Translations under genes and position numbers: made by a program
Notes under the pieces: generated by a model
Seen by the model: the letters and a program-made list of their open reading frames with translations, nothing else
The model's database searches: none
What the model was told of the DNA's origin: nothing
DNA from: Endomicrobium sp.
GTDB taxonomy: Bacteria; Elusimicrobiota; Endomicrobiia; Endomicrobiales; Endomicrobiaceae
DNA: 8,298 nt
Assembly: GCA_031260765.1 (NCBI GenBank)
Contig: JAISKX010000091.1
Coordinates: forward strand, 1 to 8,298
Direction: 5' to 3'
Part shown: piece after piece, positions 1 to 6,535 of the stretch
How the letters are laid out: every line of letters begins with the position of its first letter
How positions within the stretch are numbered: position 1 is the stretch's first letter

Positions 1-71
1 TAAGGAAAGCCATCAAATTCGTAGAAGACAATGTCCCCAAAATCACAAAAATAGATTTACTGTCGGATTAA
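1..71 (+). CDS. C-terminal end of an unidentified protein (5' part outside window)
   Basis: Reading from base 3, an open frame runs without interruption to a TAA at 69-71 and gives a 22-residue tail beginning [10 protein letters not shown] and ending KIDLLSD. The frame is open to the left edge, and gltX follows on the same strand with no terminator between, so this is probably the end of a real upstream gene that may share a transcript with gltX. The tail is too short to assign a family. An [12 protein letters not shown] helix followed by a strand near the C-terminus would suit a small alpha/beta ligand-binding domain, but that is a guess. Confidence 0.5.
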   Translation, partial: RKAIKFVEDNVPKITKIDLLSD

Positions 72-115
72 TGTTGTCGTCATCGGGCTTGACCCGCAAT
101 CCACGCTGTTGTCGT
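72..115. repeat. Short palindromic element flanked by 9-base direct repeats
   Basis: TGTTGTCGT occurs exactly at 72-80 and again at 107-115. The 26 bases between contain a small hairpin, CGGG (84-87), loop CTTGA, CCCG (93-96), followed by CAATCCA. The core resembles a decayed form of the GGGCTTGACCC palindromes found dispersed in many bacterial genomes. The element lies exactly between the upstream stop codon and the gltX ribosome binding site. It explains why the gltX frame appears to extend 21 codons too far upstream. No protein or promoter is evident in it. Whether it is a multicopy genomic repeat cannot be seen from one window. Confidence 0.5.
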
Positions 116-133
116 TTAAAAAGGAGAAATTAT

Positions 134-1612
134 ATGAACAATGTTAGAGTAAGGTTTGCGCCGTCGCCTACGGGGGATTTGCATATTGGCGGAGTGCGCA
201 CAGCGCTGTTTAATTATCTTTTCGCAAAACATCTCGGCGGAACTTTTGTTTTAAGAATAGAAGATACAGATGAATTGCGTTCAACCGACGCTTCCACACA
301 AGTGATTATTGACGCTTTAAAATGGTTGAAACTTGATTGGGGCGAAGGTCCCGGCAATGAGCCTGAAAAATACGCTCCGTATTATCAAATGAAAAGAAAA
401 AATCTCGGCATATATCAAAAATACATTGACGAATTATTGAAAAAAGATTTGGCTTATCCCTGTTATTGCACTCCGGAAGAAGTTGAACAGATGAGAAAAC
501 TCGCTCAATTGCACAAGAAGCCCCCAAAATATGACGGGCATTGTTCTCATCTCTCTCTTGAGCAAAGGCAGGAATGGGAAAAACAAGGCAGAAAGCCCGT
601 AATCCGTTTTAGAATGCCAAAAGACGGCAAAATGATTTTAGAAGATATTATAAGAGGCAAAGTTGAATTTGATAATGCCTTGCTTGACGATTTTGTAATA
701 GCAAAAGCAAACGGCGTTCCCACTTATAATTTTGCCTGCGTTATAGACGACCATCTTATGGATATGACGCATATAATAAGAGGCGACGACCATGTCTCAA
801 ATACTCCGCGCCAATTGCATTTGTTTAAAGCTTTTGGCTGGGATTTTCCAAAATTTGCCCACACGGCTATGATTATGGGTTCTGACGGCGCAAGACTTTC
901 TAAAAGGCATGGGCATACTTCTGTTTTGGATTATCAAAAAGAGGGATATTTGCCTGAGGCTTTGCTCAATTATCTTGCTCTTTTGGGTTGGTCAACTACC
1001 GACAGCCAGCAGATTTTTACTATGAAAGAATTGGAAGAAAAATTTTCTCTTGAAGGATGCGGCAGCAGTTCTTCAACTTTTGACCCTGCTAAATTGATAT
1101 GGCTAAACGGAGAAAAAATCCGTTCAAAATCTATAGATGAAATCTATGCTCTTTTTATGGATTGGCTCAAATACACAAATAATGAAAAAATAATAGACGG
1201 CTGGGATAAAGAAATTTTGAAGAAAGCGATGGAATTAGAGCATGACAAAATCAAATTGCTCAGCGAAATTCCAAATCTTGTGGATTTTTTCTTTGTTAAA
1301 GAAGTGGATTATAAAGAAGAAGCAGTCCAAAAAGTATTTTTATCAGATAAAAGCAAAGACAGCGCAAAAATAATTATAAATGAATGCGATGAGAAACTTG
1401 AAAATCAAGATTTTTCCGCCGCCGCTCTTGAACAATTTGCAAGGAACTTAGCCGAGCAAAAAGGTTTAAAGACGGGACAAGTTTTTCATCCCATAAGAGT
1501 AGCTCTAAGCGGAAGAACTCAAGGACCAAGCCTATTTCATTTAATGGAATTGCTTGGAAAAACTGAGACAGTCCGCCGCATAAAAACAGCAAAAGAAAGA
1601 TTCTTTAAATAA
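134..1612 (+). CDS. gltX: Glutamyl-tRNA synthetase
   Basis: This cytoplasmic class I enzyme attaches glutamate to tRNA(Glu) using ATP. Counting from the chosen start, the protein has 492 residues, the usual bacterial length. The N-terminal Rossmann fold carries the HIGH-type motif within [11 protein letters not shown] (H17-G20), and the KMSKS-type loop is RLSKR (254-258). Cysteines 110 and 112 with Tyr133 and Cys137 match the zinc-site pattern known from the E. coli enzyme. The C-terminal anticodon-binding half, with the late HPIRVALSG motif, is complete. An in-frame ATG lies at 71, but it has no ribosome binding site and its 21 extra codons read through a palindromic repeat. The ATG at 134 has AAGGAG at 121-126 with 7-base spacing. 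Sequence alone does not show whether it also charges tRNA(Gln). No dedicated promoter was seen, so it may be read from the upstream gene. Confidence 0.97.
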   Translation: MNNVRVRFAPSPTGDLHIGGVRTALFNYLFAKHLGGTFVLRIEDTDELRSTDASTQVIIDALKWLKLDWGEGPGNEPEKYAPYYQMKRKNLGIYQKYIDELLKKDLAYPCYCTPEEVEQMRKLAQLHKKPPKYDGHCSHLSLEQRQEWEKQGRKPVIRFRMPKDGKMILEDIIRGKVEFDNALLDDFVIAKANGVPTYNFACVIDDHLMDMTHIIRGDDHVSNTPRQLHLFKAFGWDFPKFAHTAMIMGSDGARLSKRHGHTSVLDYQKEGYLPEALLNYLALLGWSTTDSQQIFTMKELEEKFSLEGCGSSSSTFDPAKLIWLNGEKIRSKSIDEIYALFMDWLKYTNNEKIIDGWDKEILKKAMELEHDKIKLLSEIPNLVDFFFVKEVDYKEEAVQKVFLSDKSKDSAKIIINECDEKLENQDFSAAALEQFARNLAEQKGLKTGQVFHPIRVALSGRTQGPSLFHLMELLGKTETVRRIKTAKERFFK

Positions 1613-1666
1613 TAAATATATTTGTAGGGGCGAATAATCATTCGCCCGCACTGTATCATAAATATA
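1612..1666. repeat. GGGCGAAT/ATTCGCCC palindromic element with flanking 9-base repeats
   Basis: The spacer after gltX holds an 8-base-pair perfect stem (1628-1635 with 1640-1647) with a four-base loop AATC, preceded by GTAG. The 9-mer ATAAATATA occurs exactly at 1612-1620 and 1658-1666, on either side of it. No U-run follows the stem, so it does not look like a normal terminator, although the stem might still slow or protect the 3' end of the gltX mRNA. It looks like one arm-trimmed copy of a dispersed palindromic repeat. The flanking 9-mers are AT-rich and could match by chance. Confidence 0.5.
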
Positions 1667-1670
1667 AATC

Positions 1671-1697
1671 GTCGGGGCAGACCCATGTGTCTGCCCT
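1671..1697. repeat. GGGCAGAC/GTCTGCCC palindromic element
   Basis: This is a second hairpin in the same spacer, with an 8-base-pair perfect stem (1675-1682 with 1689-1696) and a six-base loop CCATGT. It begins GTCGGGGC, similar to the GTAGGGGC that opens the hairpin 47 bases upstream, and both stems start GGGC and end GCCC. The different inner stem sequence suggests a related but distinct repeat type. It ends just before the ribosome binding site of the DUF1844 gene and has no U-run, so it is probably not a terminator. Confidence 0.5.
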
Positions 1698-1717
1698 AAT
1701 AAAAAAGGAGATATTAT

Positions 1718-2041
1718 ATGGAAGAAAAAGATTTGGATTTACATCTGTTCAATTTAATTTCAATGTTTGCATCTACTTGTTGGTATCAGCTTGGCAAAGT
1801 GCCGAGTCCAGTTGACGGCAAAATCAGCAGAGATTTACAAGGCGCTCAATGGACTATAGACACTCTTTTGATGTTAAGAGATAAAACAAAAGGCAATCTA
1901 ACAAAAAAAGAAGAAGATTTGCTAAATTCCAGCATATCAAATCTACAAATCAATTATGCCGACGAAGCTGCAAAACCCCAAGATGAAAAACCTCAAGAAA
2001 AGATTGAAGAGAAAAAAGAAGACACTCAACCTAAACCATAA
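1718..2041 (+). CDS. DUF1844 family protein (function unknown)
   Basis: This small protein of 107 residues has the conserved pattern of the DUF1844 family. A first helix with FNLISMFAST leads into LGKVPSPVDGK (25-35), then DLQGAQWTIDTLLMLRDKT (39-57) and KGNLTKKEEDLL (58-69), and the domain ends near residue 80. The last 25 residues are Lys, Glu, Pro and Gln rich and probably disordered. No signal peptide or clear membrane helix is seen, so it is likely cytoplasmic. The ATG has AAGGAG at 1705-1710 with 7-base spacing. It follows gltX by 105 bases on the same strand, with two hairpins between, so shared transcription is possible but unproven. The biochemical role of the family is unknown and the neighbours here do not reveal it. 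Confidence 0.9.
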   Translation: MEEKDLDLHLFNLISMFASTCWYQLGKVPSPVDGKISRDLQGAQWTIDTLLMLRDKTKGNLTKKEEDLLNSSISNLQINYADEAAKPQDEKPQEKIEEKKEDTQPKP

Positions 2042-2073
2042 TTTTGCAATAATAGTCGAGCAAAAATGACATA

Positions 2074-2111
2074 AAAAAAGCAGGACGCGAAATTTCGCGT
2101 CCTGCTTTTTT
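2074..2111. terminator. Bidirectional Rho-independent terminator
   Basis: A perfect 38-base palindrome is centred between 2092 and 2093. A GC-rich 10-base-pair stem (GCAGGACGCG, 2080-2089, with CGCGTCCTGC, 2096-2105) encloses AAATTT. Six A's precede it and six T's follow it, so each strand gives a strong hairpin followed by a U-run. It lies between the stop of the DUF1844 gene (plus strand) and the stop of porB (minus strand), where both convergent transcripts need to end. Confidence 0.95.
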
Positions 2112-2132
2112 ATTTAGAAAACCGCTTCTGAT

Positions 2133-3077
2133 TTATGCTATTTTCTTTTCTTTTCCGAGTTCCGCTCTTCTTTGTAAAACTTCCCATCTCAAATCAACTT
2201 CTTTCTGAATTGCTTCAAGCATTGGAGCATTTTCAGGTTTGAAGAGATGTTTGAAACGAGCTTGCGGCTTTAAGAATTCAGCCACAGGCTTTTTCTCTTT
2301 CGGGAAAGCAGTGATTGTATAAACGCCGTTCTCAATTTCATAGGCTGGCCATAAACATGTTTCCATCGCAAGTCTTCCTATATTCATTGTTTCCTCAGGC
2401 TTATAATTCCAGCCGAGTCTGCAAGGAGTAAGGATATTGATGAAAGAAGGACCGTCTATAGCCAATGCTTTTTGAACTTTGGTTATAAAATCATTCCAAT
2501 TGCCCATATAGCTTTGAGCGACATAAGGGATATTGTGAGCGACCATAATCTGAGTCAAATCCTTTTTGTTTTGCTCTTTGCCTTGTTTTACTTTTCCTGC
2601 GGGCGCCGTTGTTGTGTCCGCGCCTTTGGGAGTCGCGCTTGAGCGCTGTATTCCGGTGTTCATATAGGCTTCATTGTTATAACAGATATAGAGTATTCTA
2701 TGCCCTCTTTCCATCGCGCCGGACAAAGATTGCAAACCTATATCATAAGTTCCGCCGTCTCCGCCGAATACTATGAATCTGAAGTCTTCGCCGATTTTGC
2801 CTTGTTTCTTTAAACTCTTATAGGCAGATTCAATACCGCTTGCTGTGGCTGCGGCATTTTCAAATGCGCTGTGGAAAAAAGAGTTTTTCCAAGTGCTGAA
2901 AGGATATATGGTAGTTGAAACCTCCATACAGCCCGTCGCGCTTACTGTGACAACCGGAGTATTTCCAGCGGCTATCATAGCTTGTCTTATAACTATACCC
3001 GCTCCGCAACCTGCGCAAAGTCTATGTCCGCCGGTCACTTTTTCTGGGTTTTTGCTTAATTCTTTAAGATTTGCCAT
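2133..3077 (-). CDS. porB: Pyruvate:ferredoxin oxidoreductase, beta subunit
   Basis: PorB carries most of the thiamine diphosphate site and the proximal [4Fe-4S] cluster of the heterotetrameric enzyme that converts pyruvate and CoA to acetyl-CoA, CO2 and reduced ferredoxin. The 314-residue protein has CAGC (Cys21, Cys24), Cys50 in SATGCMEV and Cys219 in LTPCRLGW, the four cysteines expected to hold the cluster. The diphosphate-binding motif starts with GDG (106-108) and ends in NN (134-135), followed by EAYMNTGIQRS. The length is normal for a separate beta subunit. AAGGAG at 3084-3089 lies 6 bases before the ATG. It is the last gene of the por operon, 23 bases after porA, and its transcript ends at the palindromic terminator at 2074-2111. 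A different 2-oxoacid substrate cannot be fully excluded. Confidence 0.95.
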   Translation of the reverse strand: MANLKELSKNPEKVTGGHRLCAGCGAGIVIRQAMIAAGNTPVVTVSATGCMEVSTTIYPFSTWKNSFFHSAFENAAATASGIESAYKSLKKQGKIGEDFRFIVFGGDGGTYDIGLQSLSGAMERGHRILYICYNNEAYMNTGIQRSSATPKGADTTTAPAGKVKQGKEQNKKDLTQIMVAHNIPYVAQSYMGNWNDFITKVQKALAIDGPSFINILTPCRLGWNYKPEETMNIGRLAMETCLWPAYEIENGVYTITAFPKEKKPVAEFLKPQARFKHLFKPENAPMLEAIQKEVDLRWEVLQRRAELGKEKKIA

Positions 3078-3100
3078 TTTTTTCTCCTTATTGATTTTCT

Positions 3101-4306
3101 TTACTTAATACGGACATTGATATAGTTGACTTCAGCCGAGGCTTTTTGAGTTCCTGCGGCGATTTTGCCCAAATCGTCATAAACTTCCGCTATATGATTA
3201 GGAGCGATTTCTCTGCCGCCCAGACCATATACATAATTGACGACTTTCGGAGAAGTAATGCCGTTTGCAAATAAAGCTGAGGCTACATCGCTATAAAGCG
3301 GAGCGAAAGCTCCTGAGCAAGAATCTGCTCTGTCCAAAACCGCTATCGCTTTGACTTTAGCCAAATCTTTAGCAATTTCTTCCACAGGGAAAGGTCTAAA
3401 CACTCTGACTTTTAATAGTCCCGCTTTTATGCCCTTTTCTCTCAAATTATCAACGACAACTTTTGTAGTTCCCGCCGTAGAGCCGATTACCACAATAGCG
3501 ATTTCAGCATCGTCCAATTTATATTTTTCATATAAATCATATTGTCTGCCGAATGTTTTTGCAAAATCTGCGGCTACATCTACCGCGATTTTTTTAGCAT
3601 CTCTCATAGCCTGAGCCAATTGCCAACGATGTTCAAAATAATAGTCTTGAAGTTCAATAGAGCCCATAGTATAAGGTTTTTTTGTATCCAAGAGATATCT
3701 TTCAGGCTTATATTCGCCTATAAACTTTTTCACATCTTCATCAGGATAAGTCTCAACGACTTCCATACAATGAGAGATTATGAAACCGTCCGTTGTTACC
3801 ATAGCTGGAAGTTTTGCTTTTTCTGCAATTCTAATAGCCTGTATCATATTGTCATAGGCTTCTTGAGAATTTTCAGAATAAATCTGTATCCAGCCCGTAT
3901 CTCTTGCTCCCATAGCGTCGCTTTGGTCTCCGTGAATATTTAGAGGAGCGGAAATCGCTCTATTCACTTCAGCCATCACAACCGGAAGCCTAAGACCTGC
4001 TGCGATATTGAGCATTTCCCACATAAGACAAAGTCCCTGAGAAGAAGTGCCTGTCATCGCTCTTGCGCCTGCCGCTGATGCCGCAAGCGTAGCAGACATT
4101 GCGGAATGTTCGCTTTCAACTGCTACAAATTCCGTTTTTACTTTTCCATCGGCTACGAATTGCGAAAAAATCTGAACGATTTCTGTCGCAGGAGTAATAG
4201 GATAAGCCGCAACTACATCCGGCTCTATTTGGCGCATAGCCTCCGCCATTACCTCATTGCCTGTTTTAGCGGCAAGTTTTCCTTTAGAATATACTGGTTT
4301 TATCAT
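3101..4306 (-). CDS. porA: Pyruvate:ferredoxin oxidoreductase, alpha subunit
   Basis: The alpha subunit supplies the pyrimidine-binding half of the thiamine diphosphate site and the substrate pocket. The 401-residue protein begins with a domain carrying AAYPITPATE (33-42) and VESEHSAM (63-70), in which Glu64 is the expected cofactor-activating residue. NRAISAPLNIHGDQSDAMG (115-133) follows, with Arg116 placed like the pyruvate-contacting arginine of characterised enzymes. This region and the opening RQIEPDVVAAYPITP resemble Thermotoga-type PorA and favour pyruvate over branched-chain or 2-oxoglutarate substrates. The C-terminal part holds VVIGSTAGTTK (272-282) and DRADSCSGAFAPLYSDV (325-341). 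The start has an AAGGGG-like site at 4314-4319 with 7-base spacing, weaker than its neighbours' sites. It is 17 bases downstream of porD and 23 upstream of porB. Confidence 0.95.
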   Translation of the reverse strand: MIKPVYSKGKLAAKTGNEVMAEAMRQIEPDVVAAYPITPATEIVQIFSQFVADGKVKTEFVAVESEHSAMSATLAASAAGARAMTGTSSQGLCLMWEMLNIAAGLRLPVVMAEVNRAISAPLNIHGDQSDAMGARDTGWIQIYSENSQEAYDNMIQAIRIAEKAKLPAMVTTDGFIISHCMEVVETYPDEDVKKFIGEYKPERYLLDTKKPYTMGSIELQDYYFEHRWQLAQAMRDAKKIAVDVAADFAKTFGRQYDLYEKYKLDDAEIAIVVIGSTAGTTKVVVDNLREKGIKAGLLKVRVFRPFPVEEIAKDLAKVKAIAVLDRADSCSGAFAPLYSDVASALFANGITSPKVVNYVYGLGGREIAPNHIAEVYDDLGKIAAGTQKASAEVNYINVRIK

Positions 4307-4323
4307 TTCTTGACCCCTTTAAT

Positions 4324-4638
4324 TTATTTCTTTTCTGGTTCCATGTGGAGAGCAGCGACCTTTGGCGGACATTCTCTTGCGCAGATTCCGCAACCTTTGC
4401 AATGGTCATAATCTATGCCTATGACCACAGTTCCTTTTTTCTCATCTTGGGCAGTTTTAATAGCGGCGTCAGGACAAGAAATCCAACAAGTAAGGCAATT
4501 TATGCACTTATCTTTGTCCCAAACTGGTCTGTCTGAACGCCAACTCCCCGTATGAAAAGCCTCGCCTGTTCCCGCTTCTACAAGCCCGCCGATAGCGGCT
4601 TGCGCCGCCGTCAACTTTACATTTTCATCTTTTTTCAC
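4324..4638 (-). CDS. porD: Pyruvate:ferredoxin oxidoreductase, delta (ferredoxin-like) subunit
   Basis: This is the electron-transfer subunit, a 104-residue protein with two [4Fe-4S] motifs: Cys45-Cys48-Cys51-Cys55 followed by Pro, and Cys80-Cys83-Cys86-Cys90 followed by Pro. Both have the standard CxxCxxCxxxCP spacing. The N-terminal TGSWRSDRPVWDKDKC segment is typical of PorD and separates it from free ferredoxins. It should pass electrons from the PorA/PorB site to soluble ferredoxin. The start codon is GTG (complement of 4636-4638), supported by GGAGG at 4645-4649 with 6-base spacing. No ATG in this frame is better placed. It lies 21 bases after porC and 17 before porA, so the four genes are almost certainly co-transcribed. 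Confidence 0.95.
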   Translation of the reverse strand: MKKDENVKLTAAQAAIGGLVEAGTGEAFHTGSWRSDRPVWDKDKCINCLTCWISCPDAAIKTAQDEKKGTVVIGIDYDHCKGCGICARECPPKVAALHMEPEKK

Positions 4639-4659
4639 TTTATTCCTCCAAAATTAGAT

Positions 4660-5241
4660 TTATGCATTCTTTACTTCATCATAAGCCCTCTTAATAGAAG
4701 TCAAATTGCCTTCTATCACTTCGGGCTTCTTTGCGAACTTTACAGAGAGTTTTTTCTTAGTATCTTCCAAAACTCCATTGATGTCCAAATTGCCTATAAC
4801 CTTTACCAAAGCGCCCAACATCGGCGTATTAGGGATGTTTTTCCCTATGGTTTCGGTTGCGATTTGCCCTGCATTGACAACAAAGACTTGAGACTTGTCT
4901 ATACCAAGTTGTTTAGCGATTTCTTCTGCGCTAAAAGAGGTATTGACTATCACTTTGCCTTCTTTGCTAACCCCTTCGGCTACATTTACAGTCTCCATAA
5001 GGGTTGGGTCTAAAATCACTACATAATTGGGATTTGTTACTCCAGAGTGGATAGTGATGGGATTGTCGCTAATCCTGTTAAAAGACTGCACAGGGGCGCC
5101 CATTCTTTCCGGTCCATATTCAGGGAAAGCCTGAATATATTTGCCTGTAGCCATTACAGCTTGGGCAAATAAAAGCGCGGCAGTCTTTGCTCCTTGCCCT
5201 CCGCGCCCGTGCCAACGAACTTCAATCATTTTTGCTGACAT
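4660..5241 (-). CDS. porC: Pyruvate:ferredoxin oxidoreductase, gamma subunit
   Basis: The gamma subunit is 193 residues long and matches the catalytic gamma-domain family of 2-oxoacid oxidoreductases. It has RWHGRGGQGAKTA near the N-terminus (GRGGQG at 12-17), then AFPEYGPERMGAPVQSF (38-54), a VILDPTLM segment (75-82) and PNTPMLGAL late in the protein. In characterised family members this domain is associated with the CoA-handling part of the reaction. It is the first gene of the operon, so the order is gamma-delta-alpha-beta, as in Thermotoga and archaeal por loci. The ATG at 5239-5241 has AAGGAG at 5248-5253 with 6-base spacing. A second Met at residue 5 would sit 18 bases from that site and is disfavoured. 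The gene is also called porG in some genomes. Confidence 0.94.
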   Translation of the reverse strand: MSAKMIEVRWHGRGGQGAKTAALLFAQAVMATGKYIQAFPEYGPERMGAPVQSFNRISDNPITIHSGVTNPNYVVILDPTLMETVNVAEGVSKEGKVIVNTSFSAEEIAKQLGIDKSQVFVVNAGQIATETIGKNIPNTPMLGALVKVIGNLDINGVLEDTKKKLSVKFAKKPEVIEGNLTSIKRAYDEVKNA

Positions 5242-5330
5242 TTTCTACTCCTTTTTTTAGATTTAAAGCCAAGAGCTCGCGCTCTTTTTATTTTTGTGTT
5301 TTTGTGGGTGTTGTGTTGTTACGATTTGCG
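5242..5330 (-). promoter_or_regulatory. por operon 5' leader with A/C-only tract and hairpin
   Basis: If transcription starts about 7 bases past the -10 box, the por mRNA has a leader of roughly 89 bases. Its first half includes 30 consecutive bases of only A and C (5320 down to 5291), which cannot fold on themselves. A 6-base-pair hairpin follows: AAGAGC, a GCGA loop of the stable GNRA type, and GCUCUU (5286 down to 5271). The ribosome binding site AAGGAG is at 5253-5248. The 3' arm contains CUCUU, which could pair instead with AGGAG of that site (with one G-U pair). Two competing folds are therefore possible. It does not match any riboswitch class I recognise. Confidence 0.4.
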
Positions 5331-5336
5331 GTGCGG

Positions 5337-5365
5337 ATAATATAAATTTTTGACTCTTTTAGCAA
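5337..5365 (-). promoter_or_regulatory. Sigma70-like promoter of the por operon
   Basis: On the minus strand, TTGCTA (complement of 5360-5365, four of six matches to TTGACA) is followed by a 17-base spacer and TATTAT (complement of 5337-5342, five of six matches to TATAAT). Transcription would start near 5330. It sits between the mscS terminator and porC, exactly where the por operon needs a promoter. The spacing is optimal, but AT-rich DNA produces such matches by chance fairly often. Confidence 0.6.
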
Positions 5366-5375
5366 ACATAATATT

Positions 5376-5405
5376 AAAAAAGGCAAAAATGGCGTCATTT
5401 TTAGC
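5376..5405 (-). terminator. Probable weak Rho-independent terminator after mscS
   Basis: Read on the minus strand, AAAAATG (complement of 5396-5402) and CATTTTT (complement of 5385-5391) form a 7-base-pair stem around ACGC. Two G-C pairs extend the base of the stem past one unpaired U. The stem is followed by C and six U's (5381 down to 5376). It is poor in GC but correctly placed, 50 to 80 bases after the mscS stop and just before the por promoter. A second, weaker candidate (a GGC/GCC stem with an A7 loop, then a U-run) lies near 5414-5445. Confidence 0.5.
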
Positions 5406-5456
5406 AAAATCTATGAAAAAATGGGCTTTTTTTGCCGTTTTAATGCAAAATTCAGA

Positions 5457-6509
5457 TTATTTTTCCAAATATACGCTTGAACTTGGGAAGGCGAATTCAA
5501 TTTTGCGTTTTGCAAATTCATCAAGGATTTTAAAATTGATTTCCTGAATTTTGTCCATATATGTTCCATATTCTCTGCTTAATACAAAAAAGGCGAGTTC
5601 AAAATTGAGCGAGCTATCGGCAAAAGCGCTAAAATGCGCTCTGACAAATTGAGCGCCGTTCACACTATTGACTATATTTTGTAAAAGCGCGGGGATTTCT
5701 TTAATTATTTCGCTTGAAATGCCATATTTTACAGACAAAACCATTATCTTTCTGCGTTTTTCCATTACACGGTAATTTTTTAAGACGTTTTTTGTTATAT
5801 CTGTATTTGAAATTATAATCTGCTCGCCGTCTGACGAGAGGACTCTTGTGCCTTTTAATCCTATTTTTTTAACTATTCCCGAATGTCCGTTGATTGAAAT
5901 ATCATCGCCCAGAGTAAAAGGCTTATCTATTAAAATTGTGAAATAGTTAAACAAATCGCCTAATAGAGTTTGAGAAGCCAAAGCTATAGCCATACCGCCT
6001 ATGCCTAAGCCTGCAAGCAAAGTGTTTATATTGAAACCCAAATTGTTCAATATAAAAAGAGCCGCCATTATCCAAACAATTACATCGGCAAACAATTCAA
6101 TGCCGCTTTTGAAGACAGGATTTGAATGGTCGGCAAAATATTGTTTGCTAAACAGTTTTATAATGCCGGAAATATAGCGGACTATGCACAAAGTGACAAG
6201 CAAAATACCGATTATTGACACAGCTTTTTCTATACTGTCGGGGAAAGTCAAATACCGCACTACCGCATAAAATGGAATATAGAATAAGATAGGCATAAGA
6301 TTTCTGCCGCTTTGCAAGATATTTGATATAAATACATGATTTGACTGTTTTGCCGTCCTTTCAAAAATCGCAAGGACAAATTTTCGGATAAAAAACGCAA
6401 GAATTAAAGTTGCAATAAAAACTATTCCCGCAGTTAGATATTGAGAAAGGCTGTTATTATAAACAACCATTTGAAATGATATGTCCGATAGATTGTTGAA
6501 AGCATTCAT
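5457..6509 (-). CDS. MscS-family small-conductance mechanosensitive channel
   Basis: This inner-membrane channel is expected to open when membrane tension rises and release solutes during osmotic down-shock. The 350-residue protein has about four hydrophobic segments (near 25-47, 70-88, 95-117 and 137-158), then the pore helix. The pore helix carries the family's glycine/alanine pattern LAGLGIGGMAIALASQTLLG (165-184) and ends in DLFNYFTILID. The cytoplasmic beta domain follows, with KPFTLGDDISINGHSGIVKK (196-215) and SSDGEQIIISNTDI (225-238), then an alpha/beta C-terminal domain. With about five membrane segments it is larger than E. coli MscS (three) and closer to the extended members of the family. 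AAGGAG at 6515-6520 lies 5 bases before the ATG. It begins 26 bases after dnaE, so the two are probably co-transcribed. Some family members conduct specific small molecules, which sequence alone cannot show. Confidence 0.93.
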   Translation of the reverse strand: MNAFNNLSDISFQMVVYNNSLSQYLTAGIVFIATLILAFFIRKFVLAIFERTAKQSNHVFISNILQSGRNLMPILFYIPFYAVVRYLTFPDSIEKAVSIIGILLVTLCIVRYISGIIKLFSKQYFADHSNPVFKSGIELFADVIVWIMAALFILNNLGFNINTLLAGLGIGGMAIALASQTLLGDLFNYFTILIDKPFTLGDDISINGHSGIVKKIGLKGTRVLSSDGEQIIISNTDITKNVLKNYRVMEKRRKIMVLSVKYGISSEIIKEIPALLQNIVNSVNGAQFVRAHFSAFADSSLNFELAFFVLSREYGTYMDKIQEINFKILDEFAKRKIEFAFPSSSVYLEK

Positions 6510-6535
6510 AAAGACTCCTTTTGTTAATGATGCAA

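Noticed and set aside
109..136. TTGTCG...TATATG as a promoter for gltX
   Set aside because: The supposed -10 box would overlap the start codon, leaving no room for the clear ribosome binding site in the mRNA.
1628..1696. The two spacer hairpins as Rho-independent terminators of gltX
   Set aside because: Neither stem is followed by a run of U's on the plus strand; they fit dispersed palindromic repeats better.
1612..1697. Possible CRISPR-like repeat array in the gltX-DUF1844 spacer
   Set aside because: There are only two hairpins, with different stem sequences and no regular repeat-spacer unit, and no cas gene is nearby.
3542..3943. Open plus-strand frame of 133 codons opposite porA, and similar long frames opposite other por genes and dnaE
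   Set aside because: They lie wholly antisense to confidently identified conserved genes, have unlikely Cys/Phe/Tyr-rich composition and resemble no family I recognise.
5350..5547. A 65-codon plus-strand frame across the mscS-por spacer
   Set aside because: It overlaps the por promoter and the 3' end of mscS in antisense, has no good ribosome binding site, and its Lys/Phe-rich start simply reflects the A/T-rich terminator region.
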